Shown piece after piece: positions 12,907 through 20,834 of a DNA stretch of 21,446 bases. The notes beneath the pieces were generated by a model. That model had not been told where the DNA came from, searched no databases, and saw only the letters and a list, made by a program, of their open reading frames with translations. The first letter of the stretch is position 1. The number at the start of each line of letters is the position of its first letter. The DNA is from CAYPHY01 sp964410625 (lineage in GTDB: Bacteria; Chloroflexota; Anaerolineae; Promineifilales; Promineifilaceae). Location of the stretch: positions 1-21,446 of the forward strand of contig CAYPHY010000063.1 of the NCBI GenBank assembly GCA_964410625.1, given 5' to 3'. The position numbers were made by a program, and so were the translations under genes.

Positions 12907-14970
12907 TTAACGCCCTTCCCGGTTGGAAACGCGAGACCAGAATGAGGAATCAGCGATCAAGATAGCGATCATTCCTACCAGCGTGATCAGACTAATCCCC
13001 AGGCCGACGGAATGTTTGAGCGGTTGAAACAGAAAAGTATAGGTATGCTCGCCAGGGCGCATCCTCGCTCCCAAATAGCCATTGACCGGCCGTAATGGGG
13101 CCGGTTGCCCATCAACATATAAACGCCAGCCGGGATAGTCGCTGACCAATACGACCAACTGATCGGCCGCTTCCTCCGCCGCGCCCCGGACCACGACTTG
13201 ATTCGGCCCGGCCAGCCTGGCTTCGAGGGGGGTCACATCCTCTCCGGTTACACCGGCCGACAATCGTCTAGGGTCAGTATGGAAAGCAAAGGGCAACGCA
13301 TCGGGCAAATGCCAGAGACCGACGCCATCAAAATCGGCCAACATTTCCGCATTTTCCGGCCGGGGCTGGTCGGGCAAGGCGAACATATACTTGGGCGAGG
13401 CGGCGAAAGGGGAGTCCGGCTGGCTTTGGGCGTCCATCGAACGCAGGCGACGATTATAGCGAAAGTTGATGATCGGCATTTCTAGCTCGTATCCGGCCGG
13501 GACCCAATCCCAGTAGATCGCACCACCGCCAACCGTTGTGTAATACAGTCCCGGATCATGCTCCTTCAACCAGCGCAGCGCGGCCTGTGATTTGGCGTTT
13601 CGTTGTTGCGGGGCAAAGGCAACTGATTGGTTCACCCGAAATACGTCGCGCAAGGAGAGGGCGATTACCAGCAACAAGGCGGCATATAACAGCCAGCGCA
13701 GCGCGATACCTCTCCCTTGTCCCTCACTGAAGTGGCTCACCAGCGCCAGTTGACGGCCGCGCCCCCAACGCCGGGCAACTAATAATAGATGCTGTAATCC
13801 AATCGCTGCCAGGACGATGAGCGGGCTGGTGGCGATGACCAGGAGGCGGCTAGGAAAGCGGAAGGTATAGAGGAAGGGGAGTTGCTGGTAGAGATAACTG
13901 ACCGGCGGATAACGGCTGGCTTGCCAGGCTAATAGGACGATGGTCAATAGGCTTAGGGCGGTAATGGCCGGACGACGCCAACGCGCCTGGCTATAGGCCA
14001 GCGGCACAAAGAGCAGAGCGGCCAACGGCAAGAAGCCGATATAGAACCAACTGGCGCCAACCCCTTTCGATAGTACATCGGAATTGAACCACTCCGGCGC
14101 GGAGACCACATAGTTGATCAGTGCGTAAGGAATGGTTTGCGACATCCGTTGCTCCAGGTCGGGGAACGCATCACGGGCCGTATAGCGAAAGCCATCGATC
14201 ATTGGCAGTAGCATCACCGCCAGCAGCCCGATGGTGAATAGACAGACGGCCGCTGCCCGGCCGAGTTTGCCCCAACGGTCGGTCGCTGGTGTCCAGAGCA
14301 AGGCCGCGCCGACCAGCACACCGAGCGCGACAAAGAGGTACAGCGGATAGTAGCCGCCGCCAGTGGTCAGCACCATTGCCACGCAAACGGCCGTTACCAC
14401 CAATGAACGCCGATCTCGCCTGTGTATTGCCCACCACAAGGCGGCAAAACACCAGGGGAACCAGACGGCCCCCAACAGTAGCTCATACCACCCCAGCCGC
14501 CACAGCAACGCCAACCCGCCGGAGACCATAAATAGTAGCCCCGCCCATAGTCGCAGGAAGCCACGAACGCCAAAGACATGGGCCAACCACCATTGGCCTA
14601 AGCCAGCCAGTATGAAGGAGATGAAGATCGAAACCTTCATCCCATTCACGCCGCCCCAGAGCAATACCGGCAACGTCCCTACGGGATTCCAGAAGTGATT
14701 GACAAAATCACCGGCATGGGGAAAGCCGGTGAGCATATAGGGGTTCCACAAGGGGATTTCCCCATAACGGCGCAGGCCGATTTCGGCCAGCAAGGGCAGG
14801 GTGACGCTCTCATTGTGTTCGCCCGTTTGTTGCAACTGTTGGGGATCGAAGTTGAGCAGGGTGGCGCTGCTATAGAGGTAGGCCAGCAGCAGGATGATGC
14901 TCCATTCGGCCGCATAAACCCGCCAGCGCAGCCAACGCAAACGCCACCCGGTCCCCGTCCAGACTCCCAT
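12907..14970 (-). CDS. YfhO-like polytopic membrane protein (GT-C-type fold)
   Basis: The product is 687 aa from ATG 14970. It has many hydrophobic segments, the first at about residues 22-40. An extracytoplasmic first loop carries IPLWNPYMLTGFPHAGD (about 72-88), characteristic of YfhO-type membrane proteins. A periplasmic-type C-terminal module contains DYPGWRLYVDGQPAPL, followed by a last transmembrane helix. Family members are linked to glycosylation of cell-wall polymers or glycolipids using lipid-linked donors, but the substrate here is unknown. The frame stays open upstream to a GTG at 15087 (726 aa). That part has codon use unlike the rest and touches a palindromic repeat, so I prefer 14970, though neither start has a good ribosome binding site. 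A good promoter lies at 15157-15185. Confidence 0.8.
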   Translation of the reverse strand: MGVWTGTGWRLRWLRWRVYAAEWSIILLLAYLYSSATLLNFDPQQLQQTGEHNESVTLPLLAEIGLRRYGEIPLWNPYMLTGFPHAGDFVNHFWNPVGTLPVLLWGGVNGMKVSIFISFILAGLGQWWLAHVFGVRGFLRLWAGLLFMVSGGLALLWRLGWYELLLGAVWFPWCFAALWWAIHRRDRRSLVVTAVCVAMVLTTGGGYYPLYLFVALGVLVGAALLWTPATDRWGKLGRAAAVCLFTIGLLAVMLLPMIDGFRYTARDAFPDLEQRMSQTIPYALINYVVSAPEWFNSDVLSKGVGASWFYIGFLPLAALLFVPLAYSQARWRRPAITALSLLTIVLLAWQASRYPPVSYLYQQLPFLYTFRFPSRLLVIATSPLIVLAAIGLQHLLLVARRWGRGRQLALVSHFSEGQGRGIALRWLLYAALLLVIALSLRDVFRVNQSVAFAPQQRNAKSQAALRWLKEHDPGLYYTTVGGGAIYWDWVPAGYELEMPIINFRYNRRLRSMDAQSQPDSPFAASPKYMFALPDQPRPENAEMLADFDGVGLWHLPDALPFAFHTDPRRLSAGVTGEDVTPLEARLAGPNQVVVRGAAEEAADQLVVLVSDYPGWRLYVDGQPAPLRPVNGYLGARMRPGEHTYTFLFQPLKHSVGLGISLITLVGMIAILIADSSFWSRVSNREGR

Positions 14971-15087
14971 CCACGAACGCAAGGACTGCCTGATTTCTGG
15001 CGGCCGATTCCTCAGCCAATTTGAGATAGATGAGTTTGTAGTCACTTGGCACAGTACCCCAGGTAAGAGCAAAAGTTGTCGAAACAC

Positions 15088-15102
15088 AGAAACCGGGTTT
15101 CT
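15088..15102. repeat. Third AGAAACCGGGTTTCT palindrome
   Basis: Same 15-mer as at 12818, here in the presumed 5' leader of the YfhO-like gene. It would form a hairpin in that mRNA next to the alternative GTG start at 15087. Confidence 0.85.
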
Positions 15103-15156
15103 AAAAAACTTTTGCAGCCTGCTTAGAACTTTCTCGACTAGACAACTGTTGCGCTT

Positions 15157-15185
15157 ATTCTAAAGTATTGGCACAGGCGTGACAA
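15157..15185 (-). promoter_or_regulatory. Sigma-70-type promoter of the YfhO-like gene
   Basis: On the minus strand TTGTCA (15185-15180), a 17-bp spacer and TAGAAT (15162-15157) make the best -35/-10 pair in the window. Transcription from about 15150 gives a leader of about 60 nt to the GTG or 180 nt to the ATG, with the 15088 palindrome inside it. Confidence 0.65.
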
Positions 15186-15212
15186 ATGTTATTGTGGATG
15201 GGTGAAGAACTG

Positions 15213-16382
15213 TCAGTCACTCGCTAACAACAAGGCTAATAACGCGCTACGCTCGACTAACCCGGCAATGGTCACAAACTCGTGCTGGGCGTGAGCGCCA
15301 TCGCCCACTGCGCCCAGGCCGTCGAGCGTGGCGGTGTGGATGCTGGTGAAGTTGCCGTCTGAGCCGCCACCGGCCGTCCCCTGTTCCAACTCCAACCCCA
15401 GCCAGCTACCCAGCACTTTTGCCTGCTCCCACAATGCCTGGTTACGCGGCGTGCGCTCCAATGGCGGCCGATCAAATCCACCACTCACCTCCAGCGTTGT
15501 TCCGGGCAAGGGTGGCTCCAGGGTGCGGAACGCTTCTTCGATGCGAGCCGCATCCTCCAGCGTCGGTGCGCGGGCATCCACCACCGCCTGGCACTCTGGC
15601 GCGATCACGTTCGAGCGCAAGCCGCCGCTGATCACCCCGACATTGACCGACACCCCTCGCGCCAGGTCGGTCAGTTCCGACAGGGATTGCACTACATGGG
15701 CCATCGCCAGGATCGCGCTGATCCCCTTTTCCGGGTCGAGTCCGGCGTGGGCGGCGCGGCCGTGGACGACCACCTCGAAGCGGCCGACGCCCTTCCGCGC
15801 CGTTTTCAGCCGCCCCTCCGGGTCTAACGACGGCTCCAGGATAAAGGCACGCTGTACCTGTTGCGCCAGTTCGATGATTTTGGCCTGGGACTCGAAGCTG
15901 CCGATCTCTTCGTCGCTGTTGATCAGGATGACGGGAGCGACGACCGTTTCCAGCCCCAATGCCCGCAACGCCTGCAAAGCAAAGAGCATCTGCACCAGTC
16001 CCGCCTTCATGTCGTAGACCCCTGGCCCGCGCACCACATAGTCGGTGATCTCCAGCGGCATCGTTGCCAGCGTGCCAACCGGCCAAACGGTGTCGCAGTG
16101 GCCGAGCAGTAGTTGGGATGGTTGGCCCTCTTGCCAGCCAGACGGCCGCGCCAGCAGATAGCCGCCCGTCCGCTCCCCAGGGGTGTGGTTGACCTCAAAA
16201 TCTAACTCCGCCAGCCGTTCGCTGAGAATGGCAAAGGGAACGGCCTGTGTTTCCGGCTGGGATGATGGCGACTCGGCCAGCACCAGCGCGGACAACAAGG
16301 CGATCATCTCATCTTGTTGTTGGCGCAGGTAATTGCTGATTTCGGCGGCGATTTCACGATTCGGTTGATTCGATTGATTCAT
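15213..16382 (-). CDS. M20-family metallopeptidase (glutamate carboxypeptidase / CPG2-like)
   Basis: The 389-aa product is a two-zinc exopeptidase of the M20 family. The zinc ligands and catalytic residues are visible: HCD in LLLGHCDTVWP (His95, Asp97 catalytic), Asp124 in GPGVYDMKAG, Glu158-Glu159 in SDEEIGS, Glu183 in EPS, and a C-terminal His364 in GAHAQHEFV. The dimerisation (lid) domain starts near GRAAHAGLDPEKG (208-220). Layout and motifs resemble carboxypeptidase G2-type enzymes that release C-terminal glutamate, but specificity is not proven. No signal peptide is seen, so it is probably cytosolic. Its ATG overlaps the TAA of the upstream permease gene by one base (TAATG), with AGGAG upstream, which implies translational coupling. 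It is the last gene of the operon. Confidence 0.88.
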   Translation of the reverse strand: MNQSNQPNREIAAEISNYLRQQQDEMIALLSALVLAESPSSQPETQAVPFAILSERLAELDFEVNHTPGERTGGYLLARPSGWQEGQPSQLLLGHCDTVWPVGTLATMPLEITDYVVRGPGVYDMKAGLVQMLFALQALRALGLETVVAPVILINSDEEIGSFESQAKIIELAQQVQRAFILEPSLDPEGRLKTARKGVGRFEVVVHGRAAHAGLDPEKGISAILAMAHVVQSLSELTDLARGVSVNVGVISGGLRSNVIAPECQAVVDARAPTLEDAARIEEAFRTLEPPLPGTTLEVSGGFDRPPLERTPRNQALWEQAKVLGSWLGLELEQGTAGGGSDGNFTSIHTATLDGLGAVGDGAHAQHEFVTIAGLVERSALLALLLASD

Positions 16383-17965
16383 TATGGTAGCTCCTGTTGC
16401 TCAAAGATGGCGACGCCCGTTACTAGACAGACGAGGATGATGACAACACTCCCGGCTAACGCGCCGCCATTGGCTGAAATGGTATTGTCTAGTCCCAGTT
16501 GGCTAACCCAGGGGAGCAGACCGCCAGGAAAGAGCGCTCCCACCGACGGTAAGCTGCCAGCCAGCAGCAACAATACTGCACCTGCCAGGGCAAATCCCAC
16601 TGCCATTCCCGTTGTGCGCCCCAGCACGCTGCCCAGCAACGTCACGCCGGCATAGCATAGCAGCCAGACCCACAACAGCAGATTGCCAAATAAAAACGGC
16701 CCAATCGCCAGCGGTTCAAAGAGAAAGCGAGTGTAATAATAAGCGGCAAGGGCAGCAAGCAGAAAGCCAAACAGGTAGACGGCCGCCTGAGCGACAAACT
16801 TACTGAGGACAAAGATGCCACGCGGCAGCGGCTTGCTAAGGAGGATAGAAGCCGTGCCTTGTTCTTTCTCTCCGGCGACTGCCCCCATCCCTAGTAGCAG
16901 AGCGATGATAAAGCCAAACTGGGTGAGATTCTGGATATACTGGGCGATGGCATCGGCCGTTGTCGGTTCGGGGATCAGTTCCGCGAATTGCTCCGCCCCT
17001 TCGATGTTTCGTAACAGTTCGGGGGTGAAATGGGTGAGCAACGGCGAAAGCAGGCCGAAGAGCAAAAAGACAACGGCCACGACCAGAACGCGCCTGGTAC
17101 GCCACTGTTGCAGTAACTCCTTTTGCAAGGTGGTCAGGAATAGCTGAAAGGCTGTAGATAGGGGCAATGGTTGGTTGGGCCAGTCATCCCGTTGTTCTCG
17201 CTGTCGTTGCCGGTAGCTGAGCCACAACCAGAGGAGGCCGGGAAGCACGAGGAGCAGCAGCACCCCTTCTATCAGCCAGGGATTTTCCACGTGTACATAC
17301 ATCCAGACGGCCGTTGCGTCTACAAAGCTATGATAAAGCACGGCCAAAAGCACATACCAGGGGGAACGCCGCTTAAAGCCCAGCCAGACCAGCGACGATA
17401 AGGCCACATGGAGGCCCATTGCCAACCCGCGCTCAAGCAATGGCAAAAGGGCGTTTGCTGGCGCGGCCGTCAAATGTGCGATCTGCCGGGTCAGGGCTGC
17501 TAATTGCTCCGGTTGTAGATCAAGGGTCGCCAGATCAACCCCTTGTAGCCCCAAAAGGGTGGTGAGTGTGGCGGCCGTGACCACGCCACCAAAGATCATC
17601 GCCTCAATGCCGCCGTGCCCCAGCCCGATCATCACGCTATCTTCCCAGCGCTCAGCCAGCCGCCGCCGGAATAGCCACGCATAGGCGACCACACGAGCCA
17701 GCGTCTCGCTCAGCCCGGCGGAAAGTCCAAGCACCAGGGCAGTGCGCCACACTGTCGGCTCACCTGCGGACAGTGGCCCAATGATACCCAGTCTGGTCAG
17801 CCAGTTATTGAGCGGGATGTGGTAGATCTGCGACACAACAAAGGTCAACATCCCGATGCAAAAGAGCCACCAGGGGACGGCAAAACGGCGACGCAGCCCG
17901 ACCGCTAAGAGCAGCGGCAGTAGGATCATCCCCAGAATCGAGAGTGTATAGGCAAAGATCAACAT
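16382..17965 (-). CDS. Fusion of YhfC-like intramembrane protease domain and ABC-2 permease
   Basis: The product is 527 aa. Residues 1 to about 255 resemble the YhfC family of putative glutamic-type intramembrane proteases: WWLFCIGMLTFVVSQIYHIPLN near the N-terminus, LSETLARVVAY (Glu87, Arg91), GLGHGGIEAMIFGG (His117, Glu121), and later helix histidines (His186, His212 in YHSFVDA). After a charged linker (about 252-266), residues about 272-527 form an ABC-2/NosY-type permease with six likely helices and the typical cytoplasmic GEKEQGTASILLSKPLPR motif. It follows the ATPase stop by 5 nt. An in-frame TTG at 17977 would overlap that stop. It should partner the adjacent ATPase; the exported substrate is unknown. 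Confidence 0.82.
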   Translation of the reverse strand: MLIFAYTLSILGMILLPLLLAVGLRRRFAVPWWLFCIGMLTFVVSQIYHIPLNNWLTRLGIIGPLSAGEPTVWRTALVLGLSAGLSETLARVVAYAWLFRRRLAERWEDSVMIGLGHGGIEAMIFGGVVTAATLTTLLGLQGVDLATLDLQPEQLAALTRQIAHLTAAPANALLPLLERGLAMGLHVALSSLVWLGFKRRSPWYVLLAVLYHSFVDATAVWMYVHVENPWLIEGVLLLLVLPGLLWLWLSYRQRQREQRDDWPNQPLPLSTAFQLFLTTLQKELLQQWRTRRVLVVAVVFLLFGLLSPLLTHFTPELLRNIEGAEQFAELIPEPTTADAIAQYIQNLTQFGFIIALLLGMGAVAGEKEQGTASILLSKPLPRGIFVLSKFVAQAAVYLFGFLLAALAAYYYTRFLFEPLAIGPFLFGNLLLWVWLLCYAGVTLLGSVLGRTTGMAVGFALAGAVLLLLAGSLPSVGALFPGGLLPWVSQLGLDNTISANGGALAGSVVIILVCLVTGVAIFEQQELP

Positions 17966-17970
17966 CGCAC

Positions 17971-18942
17971 CTACCAATCCCCTGCACTGACGTTGACACT
18001 AACGTTGAGAAAGATTTCTTCTAAGGACGGCCGCACCCACTCATACCGGTTCAGTTCCAATTGATGCGCCACTACCAGCGGCAGCAACAAACGCCGGCCG
18101 ATGGCGACATCCTCAGCCACAATCCGCACGCGATTCTCCTCTACAGTCACACCCCCAACCCAATCCTGTTCCTCTAACTCGCTTATAAAGTTCGGTAGCT
18201 GGGATAGACTCGCCTGCACCACTTCCAACTGGGCGACATTTGTTTTGTATTGGGCCAGTAGCTCCTCGCGCTCGGCAACCATCAGCAGGCGACCTTGATG
18301 TAAAATCCCCACTGTATCACAAATGCGCTCCACATCGGCCAGGATGTGGCTGGAGAAGAAAACGGTCGTTTGCCCGCGCAGGCTTTCCATCAGTTGCAGC
18401 ACATCGCGTCGCACGGCCGGATCAAGCCCGGAAGTCGGTTCGTCGAGAATCAAAACCTGCGGCCGGTGCATCAACGCCTGTGCCAGCCCCAACCGCTGCT
18501 TCATACCCCCGGAAAAACCGGCAATGCGCCTCCGGGCTGCCTGCTCCATGCCCACCAACGCCAGCAACTCGGCGGCCCTTTGCTGGCGGTCGGCCGCTGC
18601 CATCTGAAACAGGCGGCCGCACATATCCAGATACTCCAGCGGCGTCATCCAGCCATAAAAGGCTGGTTCTTGCGGCAGATAGCCAAAGGCGTATTGTGCC
18701 TGTGGGTTGCGGCCGCTCACCTCCATTCCGGCGATCCAGGCTCTCCCCTGGTCAGGTTTTGCCAGCCCGGTCAGCAGGCGGATGGTTGTTGTCTTTCCCG
18801 CCCCATTTCGGCCGAGGAAGCCAAAAATAGACCCGGCCGGTACAGCCAGATCAAGCGCGTCCACCGCCTGTATCTCCCCATACCGCTTGCTTAAGCCCTG
18901 GCAGCAAATGGCGAGTGCTTCCCCGGTCTTGGCCTGGTTCAT
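17971..18942 (-). CDS. ABC transporter ATP-binding protein (YxlF/NosF-like)
   Basis: The 323-aa nucleotide-binding subunit has all standard motifs: Walker A GRNGAGKTT (44-52), Q-loop in YLPQEP (Gln91), signature FSGGMKQR (143-150), Walker B VLILDEP (163-169) and the switch His199 in FSSHILAD. The last 100 residues form the extra C-terminal domain common in ABC-2 drug or bacteriocin-type exporters. ATG 18942 overlaps the upstream TGA (ATGA), so translation is coupled; a longer frame to ATG 19020 would run through the upstream gene in another frame and is rejected. It pairs with the downstream permease. Confidence 0.93.
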   Translation of the reverse strand: MNQAKTGEALAICCQGLSKRYGEIQAVDALDLAVPAGSIFGFLGRNGAGKTTTIRLLTGLAKPDQGRAWIAGMEVSGRNPQAQYAFGYLPQEPAFYGWMTPLEYLDMCGRLFQMAAADRQQRAAELLALVGMEQAARRRIAGFSGGMKQRLGLAQALMHRPQVLILDEPTSGLDPAVRRDVLQLMESLRGQTTVFFSSHILADVERICDTVGILHQGRLLMVAEREELLAQYKTNVAQLEVVQASLSQLPNFISELEEQDWVGGVTVEENRVRIVAEDVAIGRRLLLPLVVAHQLELNRYEWVRPSLEEIFLNVSVNVSAGDW

Positions 18943-19136
18943 GTTTCCCGCCTCCCAACGACAAAGTAAAGGATGGGGCCGATAATATTGACGACGATGA
19001 TGATAATCACCCACAACCATTTAGGGCCGCGCGTCGCCGGTTGGCGGGCTAAGTCAATTAGGGCAATGACGATCAAAGCCAGTTGCAGCAAGAGGATTGG
19101 AATCAGTAATGGGAGGTAAGGTTGTAACGCATCCAT
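18939..19136 (-). CDS. Small PLDc_N-domain membrane protein (YxlE-like)
   Basis: The 65-aa protein has two transmembrane helices (about 9-30 and 40-57) separated by ARQPATRGPKWLW and ending IIGPILYFVVGRRE. This is the PLDc_N signature also seen in Bacillus YxlE and in bacteriocin-immunity-like proteins. I chose ATG 19136, which has AAGGA upstream, over a non-ATG start at 19166. Its TGA overlaps the ATPase ATG. The order PLDc_N - ATPase - permease matches yxlE-yxlF-yxlG of the Bacillus sigY operon; no sigma factor gene is visible here. Confidence 0.82.
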   Translation of the reverse strand: MDALQPYLPLLIPILLLQLALIVIALIDLARQPATRGPKWLWVIIIIVVNIIGPILYFVVGRRET

Positions 19137-19153
19137 ACAGTTCCTTGAAGTGG

Positions 19154-19180
19154 TTGCTGCTAACAATCACTCGCTACACT
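19154..19180 (+). promoter_or_regulatory. Weak candidate promoter of the gamma-glutamyltransferase gene
   Basis: TTGCTG (19154-19159) and TACACT (19175-19180) are separated by only 15 bp. They lie in the 99-bp divergent gap between the ABC operon and this gene. No convincing promoter for the minus-strand operon was found in the same gap. Confidence 0.3.
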
Positions 19181-19235
19181 ATTTTACACCGGTTGGGGTA
19201 AACTTACGCTTCAATTCAACAAGAGGATAGGAGTT

Positions 19236-20834
19236 ATGTCATTGGTAACGAGAGGTGTTGTTGCCGCCGGTGATCCGGCAACGGCCGCTGCCGGGGCGGC
19301 GATGTTGCAACAAGGGGGCAATGCTGTAGACGCGGCCGTGGCCGCCGCCTTTGCTTCCTTCATTGCCGAAATCGGGGTTGTCCATTTGGGCGGAAGTGGC
19401 ATCGCCCAGCTTTATGATCCGCGCAATGGAGTGGCAAGGGTCTATGACTTCTTCAGCGTCATGCCTGGCGTGGGTGGCAGTCCGGCCTGGATGGACTTTG
19501 AAAAGGTGTGTATTGATTTTGGCTCGGCGACGCAGGAGTTTTATTTGGGGCGGGCTTCGGTTGCCGTGCCGGGGAATATCGCCGGGTTGTGCCAGATGGC
19601 GAACGATTACGGCCGATTGCCCCTGACCGTGCTGCTTGAACCGGCGATCCGCCTCGCCCGCGAAGGCCACCCGCTGGCCTCGTTCCAGGCCGATACCTGC
19701 AAGCTGCTCGCTCCGCTTTACACCCATACCGAAGACATCCGCCACATCTTTTCCCCTAATGGGCATATTGTTCAATCCGGCGAACAGGTGTTTGTTCCGC
19801 ACCTGGCGGAGACATTGAGCGCGTTGGCCGCTGAAGGGGAAAGTTGTGCACGCGAAGGGAAGTTGGCGCAAGCCTTGCTGGCCGATCAGGAAGCGAATGG
19901 CGGACTGCTGACGGCCGCCGACCTGCAACAGTTCACCGTGCGCCGCTTGTCCCCCTTGCGCATCATCTATCGCGATTACGAGATTTTGTTGCCGCCACCC
20001 AGCTCGGCCGGTGGGGTGCTGACCGCCTTCACGCTTAAGCTGCTTTGTGGCCTGGAGGTGGCTACGCTGGCGCATGGGTCGGCCGCCCATCTGCAACTGC
20101 TCTGTGAAGTCATGGCCGCCACCACCCGCGCCCGCGCTGTCTGGGAGCATTTGTTTGAGATGGAGCCGGTGGAAGCAGCGCTTGATCACTTTTTGGACGA
20201 GACCTTTATCGAAGGTTATCGCCAGCAAGTGCAGCAGGCAATAGTTAATCGCCAACCTTCGACCGCCCTTACGGAAGACGGCCGACACAACAACACCAGC
20301 CATCTCAGCGTGATGGATGAGGATGGCCTTTGTGTTAGCCTGACGACCACTGCCGGAGAGTCGGCCGGATACGTTGTGCCGGGGACGGGCTATATCCCCA
20401 ACAACATGCTTGGCGAAGAGGATTTGCACCCGCAAGGCTTCCACACACGGCCGCCCGGCCAACCTATCCCGACGATGATGACGCCGACGATTATTCTCCA
20501 AGAGGGTCGGCCGCGCCTTGTGGTTGGCAGCGGCGGTAGTATCCGTATTCGCAGCGCGATTTTGCAAACGTTGAGCAATTTGCTGGACTATCGCATGGAG
20601 CTAGGCGAAGCGGTGAATGCCCCCCGCGTTCACCTGGAAGGGGATGTTTTGCAATGTGAGGCGGGATATAACCCCCAGGCGGTGGATGAACTGGAAGGGA
20701 TGGGGTATCGGGTCAATCGCTGGTCGGCGCGGAGCATCTATTTTGGGGGAGCGCATAGTGTTGCTTGTGATGAGGACGGCCGGATGATGGCGGCCGGTGA
20801 TGACCGGCGGGGCGGGGCGACGGCTTATGTCTGA
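19236..20834 (+). CDS. ggt: Gamma-glutamyltransferase family protein
   Basis: The product is 532 aa. GGT enzymes cleave gamma-glutamyl bonds (glutathione, gamma-glutamyl peptides) after autocleavage into two subunits at a catalytic threonine. The start AAGDPATAAAGAAMLQQGGNAVDAAVAAAFA is the classic GGT N-terminus. The autocleavage site is in NNTSHLSVMDEDG with Thr354 as the expected nucleophile, followed by a GTGYIPNNML segment and a PTMMTPTIIL...GSGGSIRI block. No signal peptide is visible, so this copy is probably cytoplasmic. GAGGATAGGAG lies just upstream of ATG 19236. The TGA overlaps the start of the downstream GT-C gene by 8 nt. Confidence 0.9.
   Translation: MSLVTRGVVAAGDPATAAAGAAMLQQGGNAVDAAVAAAFASFIAEIGVVHLGGSGIAQLYDPRNGVARVYDFFSVMPGVGGSPAWMDFEKVCIDFGSATQEFYLGRASVAVPGNIAGLCQMANDYGRLPLTVLLEPAIRLAREGHPLASFQADTCKLLAPLYTHTEDIRHIFSPNGHIVQSGEQVFVPHLAETLSALAAEGESCAREGKLAQALLADQEANGGLLTAADLQQFTVRRLSPLRIIYRDYEILLPPPSSAGGVLTAFTLKLLCGLEVATLAHGSAAHLQLLCEVMAATTRARAVWEHLFEMEPVEAALDHFLDETFIEGYRQQVQQAIVNRQPSTALTEDGRHNNTSHLSVMDEDGLCVSLTTTAGESAGYVVPGTGYIPNNMLGEEDLHPQGFHTRPPGQPIPTMMTPTIILQEGRPRLVVGSGGSIRIRSAILQTLSNLLDYRMELGEAVNAPRVHLEGDVLQCEAGYNPQAVDELEGMGYRVNRWSARSIYFGGAHSVACDEDGRMMAAGDDRRGGATAYV

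Noticed and set aside
14870..15052. Minus-strand ORF in another frame (60 aa) upstream of and overlapping the YfhO-like start
   Set aside because: It overlaps the first transmembrane region of the YfhO-like protein in a different frame, has no ribosome binding site and no recognised family.
18942..19020. Longer ABC ATPase starting at ATG 19020
   Set aside because: The extra 26 residues do not resemble ATPase sequence and are encoded opposite in phase to the PLDc_N gene, whose TGA overlaps the correct ATG at 18942.
19239..20567. 442-aa minus-strand ORF
   Set aside because: Antisense shadow of the gamma-glutamyltransferase gene; translation is Arg/His/Gln-rich without domain motifs.
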